A stretch of 64,000 bases of DNA from an uncultured Alphaproteobacteria bacterium (GCA_944391505.1 CALXTV010000003.1:39481-103480), one strand, 5' to 3'. Shown: positions 45,895-54,904, numbered from the stretch's first letter. Translations and numbers: made by a program. Notes: a model not told the origin generated them from the letters alone.

Positions 45895-46998
45895 TTAACA
45901 TTTGATCAATGTAATTAATGTATGACATAAATTATAAGCATAATCGACTATTGCTGAAAAATTTTTAGAAGAAATTTTTAGTAGGTTCGTTTTGTAATAT
46001 TTTATGCTTTCTATTTTTTTATCATCATAGTATAAATCTTTTAATTCTTCTGAAATATTATATCTGGGGTCATTGTTTGCTTGAGAAATAATATGATTAA
46101 TACTTGCTCCATATTCTAAATAGATCCCATTTTTGTTCTTTATAAAACAATTTAGTAAATTTCTTTTTCGTAATTTATTAATATTTTTCATAAAAATATC
46201 TATAAGCCTATATAAAGTAAAAAATCCGGTTTCAATTTTTAATGGAGAAGAAGCATCAGAAACAAAAATAAAATCACAATTTGTACGCCCTTTTATTTCA
46301 CCACAGGATATATCATATAAACTTTCTAATGCCATATTATCATATATTCCACCATCATAAATTGTAATTTTTTTTAATTTTGGGGAAATTTCCGTTTGGG
46401 AATTATATTTATACCATTTGTAATATGCTGTTTTTAATTTAAATGGTCCTATAACTAAAGGAAATGCTGCGGATATAGAAATAACATCAGAAAGAGATAA
46501 ATTATTTCTATCAGTATAACCTAATTGATAATCTCCCATACAATCTGATTTTATTCTCCACATATTTCCCGTTTCTCTTGATGTTGCACAAATATCCCAC
46601 ATCACATTAGTATTTAAATCTGAAAAATTTTTATTAATTCTCCAATTTTGAGAAATCAATTTAGACAAAAGTTTTCGACGGTTAAATATTATTAAAATAA
46701 TAAAAGTAAAGGGATTAAAAATAAAAAAACGAAAAAGTAAAAAAGGATTAAAAATACTTCGTTTAGTAAGGTAATATTCCAATTGAGGATATACTTTTTC
46801 TAAGAATTCTTGATCATTAGGCCATTTACCGTCATTTATACTGAATATCAAGCCTAGAAGTAAACTCCCTCCTGAAACTGATGACAAATGAACTACATTT
46901 TCGAGCTTTTTATTGTCAGCTAAATACTTCAATATTCCAATATGAAAAACAGCCGCACGAATTCCTCCCCCTGATAATGCAATACCTATCTTAGTCAT
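45895..46998 (-). CDS. Patatin-like phospholipase, candidate effector
   Basis: 367 residues. Oxyanion loop GGGIR (10-14), nucleophile Ser42 in SVSGGS, catalytic Asp215 in IYDGGIYDN: the complete Ser-Asp dyad. A hydrophobic stretch near residues 85-106 (FRFFIFNPFTFIILIIF) may bind membrane. Patatin phospholipases act as membrane-degrading effectors in CBASS (CapV) and other defence systems. Last gene of a four-gene minus-strand operon, overlapping the JAB gene by 8 bp. Very AT-rich. No separate nucleotide-sensing domain was identified. Confidence 0.88.
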   Translation of the reverse strand: MTKIGIALSGGGIRAAVFHIGILKYLADNKKLENVVHLSSVSGGSLLLGLIFSINDGKWPNDQEFLEKVYPQLEYYLTKRSIFNPFLLFRFFIFNPFTFIILIIFNRRKLLSKLISQNWRINKNFSDLNTNVMWDICATSRETGNMWRIKSDCMGDYQLGYTDRNNLSLSDVISISAAFPLVIGPFKLKTAYYKWYKYNSQTEISPKLKKITIYDGGIYDNMALESLYDISCGEIKGRTNCDFIFVSDASSPLKIETGFFTLYRLIDIFMKNINKLRKRNLLNCFIKNKNGIYLEYGASINHIISQANNDPRYNISEELKDLYYDDKKIESIKYYKTNLLKISSKNFSAIVDYAYNLCHTLITLIKC

Positions 46999-47449
46999 TC
47001 AATTTAGCTCCTATTATTTTATCATTTACAATATTTATGGATATTCCTTTAGGAAACTCAGTTTTCCCAACAATAATCAATACATAAAAATTTAATCCAT
47101 GCTTAGATTTTTTATAACGATCTATCATTGTTGCAATATCTATTGGACTTGGACATGGAATATTTTGTGGATGAGTATGCCAATTCCCTAAAAAATCGTA
47201 TCCATTTTTATAGAAGATATCTATTTCATCTTGATCTGCAATAATATTTGGAAAAAATGAAATGGAAGATTTTTTATCTACTTTATTTGAAACCGTAGCG
47301 TCGGAAATAAAAAAATCCTTATCTATTTTATATCCAAATAGTTGTCCTCCAATTTCAAAATTAGAATTAGTTATCTGTCTATTCTTTGATAAAACATCTA
47401 AAACATTATTGCTTAGATGAATTTTATAATCTAAAACTTTATATTCCAT
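46991..47449 (-). CDS. JAB/JAMM deconjugating peptidase (Cap3-like)
   Basis: 152 residues. Full JAMM metal site: Glu32 (FEIGGQLFG), His91 and His93 (GNWHTHPQ), Ser101 and Asp104 (SPID), in the H-x-H-x7-S-x2-D spacing. Stand-alone prokaryotic JAB proteins beside E1/E2 genes remove ubiquitin-like conjugates; Cap3 in type II CBASS cuts CD-NTase conjugates. It overlaps both neighbours (8 and 11 bp), so the operon is translationally coupled. Confidence 0.92.
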   Translation of the reverse strand: MEYKVLDYKIHLSNNVLDVLSKNRQITNSNFEIGGQLFGYKIDKDFFISDATVSNKVDKKSSISFFPNIIADQDEIDIFYKNGYDFLGNWHTHPQNIPCPSPIDIATMIDRYKKSKHGLNFYVLIIVGKTEFPKGISINIVNDKIIGAKLND

Positions 47450-49190
47450 GTTTGTCTCGATAGTAACAATTTTTATTAGATAGCCATGGTAATTTGATAA
47501 AAGAATTATAAGAAAAGGATGTTATAATTTTCTTTCCAAATTCTGTTAGATCAAATAATTGACATCTATCACTAATCCATAAATGATGAGAATTGTTTTT
47601 TTCTTTACCGAGCAAAATATCAAGTGCAATTCTCGACGTCATAAGGTTTATATAATTTATTTCTATTTCTCCGTAAGGATTATAATATCCCCCGCAGCCA
47701 GGTTCTTTTTTTAACGAATCTTTTTTATTTTGACAAACTAAAAATTGAAATTGAGCTGTAGCATCATTAAATCCACATTGAAAACAACTTTCGGAAGGAG
47801 ATAATATAGAAATACAATGTCCTACAACAGCCCCAGTTTCCGCAAATGCAAATATAATTGGTGTATTTTTCTTACTATCTATAAGTTGTTTCATAAGAAA
47901 CATTTCACTTGCATAATCAGCTGTACAACAAATTATGAGATCATATTCCTCCGTATTATTATTGGAAAAAAATGTTTGACACGTTTGTGCTTTATCTAGA
48001 ATTTCCGCAAGTGGATGTTCTTTATTTATTATATATTTTATTGCTTTTGTTTTAAAACATCCAACAAAATTTGTTCCTATACAATTTCTGGATACATTTG
48101 CAAAGTCAAGTATATCAGGATCAATCACTGTTATATTAGAAACACCTGACATTACCAAATTTTTTAAAACGAAACTTCCTATAGAACCACATCCAATTAT
48201 TGCTACTCGTTTACCCATCAAAAGATCTTGATTTATGTCTTGATCTCTTCCATATACCCAATTATGATAAGCTTTTTTTATTTTAAAGTTAGAATTATTA
48301 ACTAAAGTAAATAAATTTCTATATTTTTCAAATGTTGATCTTTTAAATTTTTTAGGGTTTATCAATGGCGAATTAATTGTTAAGCCTACAAACATATAGC
48401 CATTATTAGATTTGAATGCACATACAACTTTAAAGGTTCCTTTTTTGACATATTGTTTAAAATAATTAAAATTATTTTGTTCTGATTTAATTTTTTTTAA
48501 TATTAAATTTAATAAATTACCATAATTATCAGGTCTAGGGGGATGATCCAAAACAACAAAAAGAATATTTTTTTCTTTTCTGGATTTTATATTTTGTCGA
48601 AAACAATAATCATTCAATTGATTTTCATCAGCAGAAATATAATATTCTACTAGTTGATTTTTTATATTTCCGCAACAGTATAAAGATTGTACCTCTTTTT
48701 TAGGAAGTGAGACAAGATAATAACTTAGAACTGTTCCTTGACTTTCTATATATCTTGTCCAATAAGCTAGAAATTCATCTTCAAAATCAGATTCAAGGGT
48801 ATTATGCAAACACTGTTTTATTAATTTTACGGACTGTTCGTATGCAATAATAAACATATATTCAGGCTTGAATGGATTAATCGTAAAATTTTCATCCAAA
48901 CACAATGTTCCATCCCTTTCAAAATGAGGCCACTTCAAAAATTGGTCAAAATTTTTGAGGATAACTTTTATTTGTGAAAAAGGAAAATATTCATCAATAA
49001 TGAAATCTAATATAAAATTCTGCTGTTCAATATTAAGCGGAATTCTAATACAATATCCATCATTAACTATAGAGTTAATAGAAAAATAAATACCCTGCCT
49101 TTTAAGTGTTTGTTTTATTTTTTCTATAGCAACAATACGATTAACCAAAGCGATTAAGTCCGGCAATTTCAGATTTTGGTAGATAATCAC
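47439..49190 (-). CDS. E2-E1 fusion, ubiquitin-like conjugation enzyme (Cap2-like)
   Basis: 583 residues. Residues 1-150: E2-like domain with WPHFERDGTLCLDE, catalytic Cys97. Residues 320-560: ThiF/E1 adenylation domain with nucleotide loop IIGCGSIGS (332-340), VIDPDILDFANVSRN, CxxC pair SCFQCG and the E1 Cys499 in EPGCGGYYNPYG. This E2-linker-E1 order and the GCGG..PYG loop match Cap2 of type II CBASS. The annotated ATG overlaps the upstream gene by 50 bp; a shorter start may be used. It would adenylate the C terminus of a partner protein and transfer it to targets. Confidence 0.9.
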   Translation of the reverse strand: MIIYQNLKLPDLIALVNRIVAIEKIKQTLKRQGIYFSINSIVNDGYCIRIPLNIEQQNFILDFIIDEYFPFSQIKVILKNFDQFLKWPHFERDGTLCLDENFTINPFKPEYMFIIAYEQSVKLIKQCLHNTLESDFEDEFLAYWTRYIESQGTVLSYYLVSLPKKEVQSLYCCGNIKNQLVEYYISADENQLNDYCFRQNIKSRKEKNILFVVLDHPPRPDNYGNLLNLILKKIKSEQNNFNYFKQYVKKGTFKVVCAFKSNNGYMFVGLTINSPLINPKKFKRSTFEKYRNLFTLVNNSNFKIKKAYHNWVYGRDQDINQDLLMGKRVAIIGCGSIGSFVLKNLVMSGVSNITVIDPDILDFANVSRNCIGTNFVGCFKTKAIKYIINKEHPLAEILDKAQTCQTFFSNNNTEEYDLIICCTADYASEMFLMKQLIDSKKNTPIIFAFAETGAVVGHCISILSPSESCFQCGFNDATAQFQFLVCQNKKDSLKKEPGCGGYYNPYGEIEINYINLMTSRIALDILLGKEKNNSHHLWISDRCQLFDLTEFGKKIITSFSYNSFIKLPWLSNKNCYYRDKHGI

Positions 49191-50262
49191 CGAAACGCTC
49201 AGAGGAAGTTTTATTATATATATCCTCTAATTGATAGCCATTTTCATTAATAGCAACTTTTATCGGAAGCGGTGAATTTTTATTTGGATATTCCATTGTT
49301 ACCAAAAATTTACTATTATGTAAATTACAATACTTTAAATAACAACGCTGAGCTTGTATATGTGGAGGTTGCTCTGTTTCAGTTTTTTCTACCGGATTAC
49401 ATGACGCAATCATTATAGAATTTTCTCTTCCTAGTTTTAATAGAGAATCAACATTTACGTCATCAACTTTTGTACAAGAAGTACCTTTTTCAGAACTCAA
49501 GCCTCGATAACTACAATGATGAGGAATATTAAAAATATCCCATTCTAGATAAGGAAGATTATTTTTATATGCTGTTCGCTCATACAATTCAGAAATGACA
49601 TCCCAATCAGTATCTCCCATTGCCAAATATTTTGTTGTATTTTTCCCACAATTAAATGAAAAATGAAGAATTACAGATGCTTTATTTCGGATTTCTTCTT
49701 CACCATCTTTTTTAAAAGGAGTGTGACAAAAAATAGTTACGCTATCATTTGTAGAAAATAAAGAATTTTTTACAATCTCCCCAGGGTAAGAGATATCAAT
49801 ACTTTCTTTATCAATATTATTATCCTCTAGCCATTCTTTAAATTTTTCGGTTGCTGAAAAAACTTTTATTCCTAAACCATTCTTTAACCTATAACGAGCT
49901 TCATCTCGAATAATCTTAGCGGTTCCTGTCAAATTTTGTTCTGTAACGGCACATGCCGGTAACCACAATTCTTTGAATTTTATTCGATCCCCTTCACAAT
50001 ATTTATTATGACATAAAAGTTCAAAACATTCTTCAATTCCATCAATATGATCTTCATCAATGTGAGTTAATGCTAACACATCAATTTTATTTTTTCCATT
50101 AAGATCTTTTTTTACTTGTTCTCGTAAATTTATTTTTGGGCAATCTTTATCTTCACATGCCTTTGTATGATTAAAATCAATAATCATGTTTTTTCCATTA
50201 TCAAACTGTAAAAGACAACAATCACCATTTCCAACTGGATAAAAAATCAATTTATGTTCCAT
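49141..50262 (-). CDS. Metallo-beta-lactamase-fold protein ending in glycine
   Basis: 373 residues. MBL metal motif THIDEDHIDG (H-x-D-x-D-H; the second His of HxHxDH is Asp, as in ComEC-like proteins), AMGDTDWDVI (bridging Asp) and NIPHHCSYRG (His). No signal or membrane span, so it is a soluble hydrolase or sensor. It sits where type II CBASS has its CD-NTase, directly before the E2-E1 gene, and its C terminus is ...GLNRFG. A terminal Gly is what Cap2-type E1 enzymes adenylate. ATG 50262 is used; a GTG codon directly before it is less likely. Nuclease, nucleotide hydrolase and sensor roles are all open. Confidence 0.85.
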   Translation of the reverse strand: MEHKLIFYPVGNGDCCLLQFDNGKNMIIDFNHTKACEDKDCPKINLREQVKKDLNGKNKIDVLALTHIDEDHIDGIEECFELLCHNKYCEGDRIKFKELWLPACAVTEQNLTGTAKIIRDEARYRLKNGLGIKVFSATEKFKEWLEDNNIDKESIDISYPGEIVKNSLFSTNDSVTIFCHTPFKKDGEEEIRNKASVILHFSFNCGKNTTKYLAMGDTDWDVISELYERTAYKNNLPYLEWDIFNIPHHCSYRGLSSEKGTSCTKVDDVNVDSLLKLGRENSIMIASCNPVEKTETEQPPHIQAQRCYLKYCNLHNSKFLVTMEYPNKNSPLPIKVAINENGYQLEDIYNKTSSERFGDYLPKSEIAGLNRFG

Positions 50263-50400
50263 CACTAAAATCTTTCTATCTTTTTGAATAGTACAATTTA
50301 TAAATACACATTAACACCTTTGATAATATAGGTAAATAATAATTATAAAATTATACCAATATTATAAATGTTAAAAGTCACTTGTTACATACTCAATTTA

Positions 50401-50615
50401 TCAAAGCAGATTATCTATTTCATCCAGAGGAACAGTAACGGTTGTCATATTACAAAATATTTCACGAGATAGCACAGACAAAGAAGTAATTTTTCATAGG
50501 CACTGGCTACCTCTATGTTACTGAATGGTGTATTATCAATAGGGGATAATAATTCCTTTAATTTTTCGGGAATTAAATGACTTGGAAGAGGCAGATCATC
50601 AATATAATTTATCAT
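50401..50615 (-). pseudogene. Frameshifted small gene of unknown function
   Basis: On the minus strand an ATG at 50615 opens MINYIDDLPLPSHLIPEKLK, then ELLSPIDNTPFSNIEVASAY, and stops at 50445. A neighbouring frame continues in the same style (LSVLSREIFCNM, TVTVPLDEIDNLL) to a TGA at 50401. One frameshift around 50480 would give a protein of about 70 residues. It starts just after the gene at 50617. The rest of 50263-50616 is AT-rich and holds only the likely promoter of the MBL operon. Confidence 0.4.
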
Positions 50616-50616
50616 T

Positions 50617-51288
50617 TTATCTATTTTCCCTATCTAAAGCATCCTGAAAATCGACCAATTTAATAATTCTATCAAAAAGTGGGGTTAAAGCGTAAATATA
50701 AGAACCTCCGCATCCTATATTTTCTTGATAAATAAGTCCGGTTCTTAAGAGAGCACAGGCTCTCGCTTTTATCTCTTTAATTTTTTCTGGTTGACTGTAT
50801 TCATATCCTGCAATGAGTTTTGTAAAATAATCAGCATTTATTCCTTTAGGTGGTTCATTATGAAGTTTTATGTATTCTAAATCATCCTCTCTCATTTTAT
50901 ATAATTGAGCCAATAGATGAATTTCTTCATCTGATAATGTTTCCAAAATCTGAGCGTATCTGTTAAATTCATTCGCATATATTGGAGAAGGAAGCTGTTC
51001 GCCATTTGCAATACTATTTATTGCTTTTGCTAAGAGTCTTAGATTCAAGCGAGCTGCTCCATTCATTGCTGCTAATGTGTAGCGATGCATAAGAGAAATT
51101 TTGTCATCATCGGCAATATGATTAAAATTACCCTCTGTTATTTCCTCAAATAAAATATCTCGGCTCTCTGCTAATTTTCTCTCGCAATGGGCATTCCATA
51201 GTTCTTGAATAGATGAGCTTGGAATACCAAACAGAGATAATATATCCGAAATTGCGGAAACAGATATCTTTGTTATATTGTTATTCAT
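50617..51288 (-). CDS. Protein of unknown function, predicted helical (223 aa)
   Basis: No signal or membrane segment. Mostly helices (SDILSLFGIPSSSIQELWNA; LNLRLLAKAINSIANGEQLP; ILETLSDEEIHLLAQLYKMR) with a C-terminal part ARACALLRTGLIYQENIG that reads like a winged-helix wing (turn, LLRTGLI, then GGSYIYALTP). It may be a DNA-binding regulator or part of a defence module. Same strand as the MBL operon but separated by about 350 bp. Unknown family. Confidence 0.6.
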   Translation of the reverse strand: MNNNITKISVSAISDILSLFGIPSSSIQELWNAHCERKLAESRDILFEEITEGNFNHIADDDKISLMHRYTLAAMNGAARLNLRLLAKAINSIANGEQLPSPIYANEFNRYAQILETLSDEEIHLLAQLYKMREDDLEYIKLHNEPPKGINADYFTKLIAGYEYSQPEKIKEIKARACALLRTGLIYQENIGCGGSYIYALTPLFDRIIKLVDFQDALDRENR

Positions 51289-51478
51289 TTTTTACTGTGT
51301 GATTTAACGTTGGGTTATTCTCCTGGTCTTTTATGAAAATTATAATTTACTAAAACATAAAAACCAAGATAAATATAAAATGTCAAATTTCATTAATTTT
51401 GTTAAATACATTTTAAGTTAACTCTTTTGTCCGTGAACCTGAATATTTCTATTGAGATGTTAATTTGTTTCTGTTCTT

Positions 51479-51538
51479 TTAGGTAATATTAGGTAAAATA
51501 TGTTTACATCTGAAAAATTATTAGGTAATATTAGGTAA
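51479..51538 (+). promoter_or_regulatory. Paired direct repeats upstream of fic, candidate operator
   Basis: TTAGGTAATATTAGGTAA occurs at 51479-51496 and again at 51521-51538. Each is itself two TTAGGTAA boxes 10 bp apart. The two pairs start 42 bp apart, four helical turns. They end 34 bases before the Fic start, where an autoregulator would bind. The rest of 51289-51571 shows no gene. Confidence 0.6.
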
Positions 51539-51571
51539 TTGATTATCTATAATATGTAACAGGAGTTTTTT

Positions 51572-52627
51572 ATGCCAAATATCAAAGATATTAAAATTAC
51601 ACCGGAAATGCTGACAAAGATTGCCGATATTGATCACTTTAACGGTATATGGCAAGGTGGTCTTTGCAATATTAGCAGAGAACAACTCAAAGTTATGAAA
51701 AGAATAGCAACTATTGAATCGGTTGGCTCATCTAATCGTATTGAGGGAAATAAGATGAGTGATGCAGAAATTGAAAAATTATTTAGTGCAATCGATAAAA
51801 AATCTTTTAAGTCTCGCGATGAGGAAGAAGTTGCAGGCTATGCCGATTTAATAAATACTATTTTTGATAATTATCAGGATATCCCACTGTCGGAAAACTA
51901 TATCAAGCAGCTTCATCAGATTTTATTGCGTTATTCCTCTAAAGATGAACGTCATCGTGGAGAATACAAAAAAGATAGCAACCGTGTGGCTGCTTTTGAT
52001 GCTGACGGTCATGAAATTGGCTCTATTTTTGAAACGGCCACACCTTTTGACACACCTCGATTAATGCGTGAGCTGGTTGAATGGGCAAATGATAATTTCA
52101 AGGATAGATATTTTCATCCGATTATTGTAATTGGCGTGTTTATTGTACATTTTTTAGCAATACACCCTTTTACGGATGGTAATGGTCGTATGTCTCGAGC
52201 ATTAACCGCTATGTTAATGTTGCAACAAGGATATAGCTATATGCCATATGCGTCAATGGAATCTATTGTGGAAGCCAGTAAAGAAGGATATTATAGAGCT
52301 TTACGAGGAACTCAAAAATCTATATGGACAGATCAAGTAGATTATGAGCCGTGGTTATCATTTTTTGTAACATCTTTACAAAAGCAAAAAAAAGTTTTGG
52401 AAGAAAAAATTAAACAAGTTCAAAAGCAGGAAAGTGAAAAACTTTCGACTACGGCTAAAAAAATTTTAGAATTATATGCTGAACAACCGGAATGGACCGT
52501 TGCTGATATTGCTAAGATACTTGATAAAAATATTGAAACAATAAAAAAATCTGTACAATCCCTTCTAAGGAAAGGATACTTGGTTAAACACGGAACAACC
52601 AAAGCAGTTTTTTACACACTAAAGTAA
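51572..52627 (+). CDS. Fic-domain AMP-transferase with C-terminal winged helix
   Basis: 351 residues. Fic core HPFTDGNGR at 198-206 (catalytic His198). An N-terminal inhibitory motif S54-x-x-x-E58-G59 (SSNRIEGN) is the class II auto-inhibition type. The C-terminal 70 residues (AKKILELYAEQPEWTVADIA, TIKKSVQSLLRKGYLVKHGT) form a winged helix. Such proteins often repress their own promoter. RBS AGGAG. It may be a regulator or toxin-like AMPylator within the defence island. Confidence 0.9.
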   Translation: MPNIKDIKITPEMLTKIADIDHFNGIWQGGLCNISREQLKVMKRIATIESVGSSNRIEGNKMSDAEIEKLFSAIDKKSFKSRDEEEVAGYADLINTIFDNYQDIPLSENYIKQLHQILLRYSSKDERHRGEYKKDSNRVAAFDADGHEIGSIFETATPFDTPRLMRELVEWANDNFKDRYFHPIIVIGVFIVHFLAIHPFTDGNGRMSRALTAMLMLQQGYSYMPYASMESIVEASKEGYYRALRGTQKSIWTDQVDYEPWLSFFVTSLQKQKKVLEEKIKQVQKQESEKLSTTAKKILELYAEQPEWTVADIAKILDKNIETIKKSVQSLLRKGYLVKHGTTKAVFYTLK

Positions 52628-52636
52628 ATAAGCATT

Positions 52637-53500
52637 TTAAAAGAACATAGTCAGTTCCTGAATAAATGGAAGCAGTACGGTCATATGATTTGCCGCTGCT
52701 TCCATAAATTTATTATAAGCTGTTTTGAAAGAACCATCTTGTTGAGAAACAGATTCTCTCATATTTTCTATGCTTTTTATCATTTCCTCATTATTTTCTA
52801 TTGCTTCTACAGCTTTCAATAACTTATCAAATATTTCCAACTGATTGGTATTAAAAGATACCGTTTGCGGAGAATTATTCGGATAATTCTGCAAAATAAC
52901 GTTTCCGCCAGCATGTATAATTTGTTTAGCCATTTCTTTTTCATCCTCTTCAAAAGACATATCGTTTCCTAATATCCCATTTTCCGATAGAGACATAGTC
53001 CATTCAATAAGTTTTATTTTTATTTCATGTAAAATATCAGAATGTATGGCCGGGCTATATGTACATCTATATTTGTCATCATCATGTAAATAAAACGCTT
53101 TTTTTAATCTAAATTTCAAAGAAAAAGGTCTTATTTCTTCAGCAACATCTCCTAAAACCTTCAATTCGTTTTCCAATGTTCTTATTGGTTTTCTGACTGG
53201 AAACGTAAAATTTGTAATTGGCTTGTCATGATAGAATGATGTGGAATCTATACAAAATCCATCTTCACTAACATTTTTCCATTGCGATAACTGATACTTC
53301 TGTAAAGTTCCCTTAATTTGGCGATAATCAGGAATCATTTCATAATCAGAATATCCGTCAAATTCTTTTCTAAATTGTGCAGCATCATCTTCCAGTTTAA
53401 GTTTCTTTGCAATAACCCATGCCTTAATAGCAAGTTGTGATAAAGGGGCGGCATTATCTAATAATTCTTTTTGCAGTTCCAAAACAATGCTTTTAGTCAA
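52637..53500 (-). CDS. AbiTii-family abortive infection protein
   Basis: 287 residues. The N-terminal about 90 residues match AbiTii: VLELQKELLDNAAPLSQLAI, KAWVIAKKLKLEDDAAQFRK, EFDGYSDYEMIPDYRQIKGT. The AbiTii pattern is helix, E-L-x-G-Y, then P-x-Y-R. The C-terminal half is helical with no clear domain. It starts with TTG three bases after the HlyD stop, so it is coupled to the secretion operon although its composition is different. AbiT proteins abort phage infection in lactococci; the molecular target here is unknown. Confidence 0.72.
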   Translation of the reverse strand: MTKSIVLELQKELLDNAAPLSQLAIKAWVIAKKLKLEDDAAQFRKEFDGYSDYEMIPDYRQIKGTLQKYQLSQWKNVSEDGFCIDSTSFYHDKPITNFTFPVRKPIRTLENELKVLGDVAEEIRPFSLKFRLKKAFYLHDDDKYRCTYSPAIHSDILHEIKIKLIEWTMSLSENGILGNDMSFEEDEKEMAKQIIHAGGNVILQNYPNNSPQTVSFNTNQLEIFDKLLKAVEAIENNEEMIKSIENMRESVSQQDGSFKTAYNKFMEAAANHMTVLLPFIQELTMFF

Positions 53501-53503
53501 CCC

Positions 53504-54904
53504 CTACCTCTCCTTCAAACTCTCGTTGAGGTATTTCATAACCGGGGAGAGGAGATATTCGATGACGCGGCGTTTGCCGGTTTTGATTTCGGCGGTCACG
53601 CTCATGCCGGGCTTAAGCTGGATAATCTGCCCGTCCGCTTTGATTTTGTTGCCAAGCAAAGTCAGCCGGGCATTAAACACCAGCCCGAGCTTTTCATCCT
53701 GTATCGCATCACCGGAAATGTTACGCACTTTGCCTTTGATTGTGCCGTATTTGGTGAACGGAAAGCTGTCGATTTTGATTTCCACGTCCTGCTCCGGCCG
53801 CACAAAGCCGATGTCTTTGTTCAAAATCTGCACTTCCGCCTCAAGTTTATAGTCTTCCGGTACCAGGTTCATAATCGGCTTGGCGGTTTCCACCACGCCG
53901 CCCTTGGTATGATAAACCAACTGCTGCACATAACCCGACAGCGGCGCCTTGACCACCGTCCGTTTTAAGGCCTCCTGATATTTAATCAGCTCCTGCTGAT
54001 AAGATTCCAACTGCTCGCGGTTTTCGGTCAATTCCTGCATCAGGTTCTTGTCAAACTCGGCCAGATACTGCCGCTTTTGCTTTTTCAGCGATTCAATATT
54101 CGCCTCGGTCTCCGCCATTTTCTTGACCTGCACATTACGCTGCTCCTGCAGATTGGTCAGTTCTTCCTCCTGTTCCAGAAAAGTCAGGCGTGCCAAAAGT
54201 TTCTTATCCACCAAAATCCTTTTTTTCTCAATCCGCTCCTCAACGCTCGGCAGCAGTTTCTCAATCCGGTTCAGCTCGGCCTGAATAGTGTCTTTTTCTT
54301 TCTCGGCCTTTACGATTTGCCCGTCCAAAACCTCAATCTGGGCTTTTTTCTCATTCATCTGGCTTTTGAGCAGATCCTTGTGCATTTTTATTAAGTATTC
54401 GTCAATCTCCGGATTATAGCTGAAATTTTCTTCCGGATTATCAGAGAGCAGAGCCTTCAGGCGGGCAACCGCGATTTCCAAAGCCTCAATCTCGTTTTCC
54501 ACCCGGCTGATGTTGGCCAGCACCTCGGTCTGATTAAATTTAATCAGATCCTGCCCTTCTTTCACATATTGCCCCTCTTGCACGTAGATTTCTTCAATCT
54601 CGCTGTCGGTCAGAGTCTGGATGGTCTTGATATTCGAAGCAGGCATCAACTTTCCTGCCGAAGTGGCGATAATGTCGATTTTGCCCAGGATTGACCACAA
54701 AATCAGCACTGTAAACATCAGCATAATAACGTAGGTCAGCAACCGCGCGGCATGAGACGGCGGCATCTCTGTCACTTCCAGCACTGCCGGCAGAAACTCT
54801 TTTTCATGCTCGTTCATCCCTTTGATTTTGCTGTCTTTGGCGGCTTTCTCCTGCAAAAGCGCCAGCTTGGCAATCTCACAATATCTTTTCAGCTGTTCCC
54901 ACAT
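53504..54904 (-). CDS. Type I secretion membrane fusion protein (HlyD family)
   Basis: 466 residues: one N-terminal membrane helix (LLTYVIMLMFTVLILWSILG), long coiled coil (about 110-330, Glu/Lys/Gln heptads), lipoyl-like half motifs and the HlyD beta-barrel with VVKAPLSGYVQQLVYHTKGG and LKPGMSVTAEIKTGKRRVIE. It links the ABC transporter to an outer-membrane channel. It lies six bases after the transporter. No TolC-like gene is in the window. Moderate GC, unlike the genes on both sides. Confidence 0.93.
   Translation of the reverse strand: MWEQLKRYCEIAKLALLQEKAAKDSKIKGMNEHEKEFLPAVLEVTEMPPSHAARLLTYVIMLMFTVLILWSILGKIDIIATSAGKLMPASNIKTIQTLTDSEIEEIYVQEGQYVKEGQDLIKFNQTEVLANISRVENEIEALEIAVARLKALLSDNPEENFSYNPEIDEYLIKMHKDLLKSQMNEKKAQIEVLDGQIVKAEKEKDTIQAELNRIEKLLPSVEERIEKKRILVDKKLLARLTFLEQEEELTNLQEQRNVQVKKMAETEANIESLKKQKRQYLAEFDKNLMQELTENREQLESYQQELIKYQEALKRTVVKAPLSGYVQQLVYHTKGGVVETAKPIMNLVPEDYKLEAEVQILNKDIGFVRPEQDVEIKIDSFPFTKYGTIKGKVRNISGDAIQDEKLGLVFNARLTLLGNKIKADGQIIQLKPGMSVTAEIKTGKRRVIEYLLSPVMKYLNESLKER

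Noticed and set aside
45895..50262. Calling the operon canonical type II CBASS
   Set aside because: No CD-NTase motif (GS-x-x followed by D-x-D) was seen in any of the genes or neighbours, so the label would be wrong.
51479..51538. CRISPR array
   Set aside because: Only two copies of an 18-base repeat with one 24-base gap and no cas genes; an operator fits better. The RTX repeats are in-frame coding repeats, also not CRISPR.
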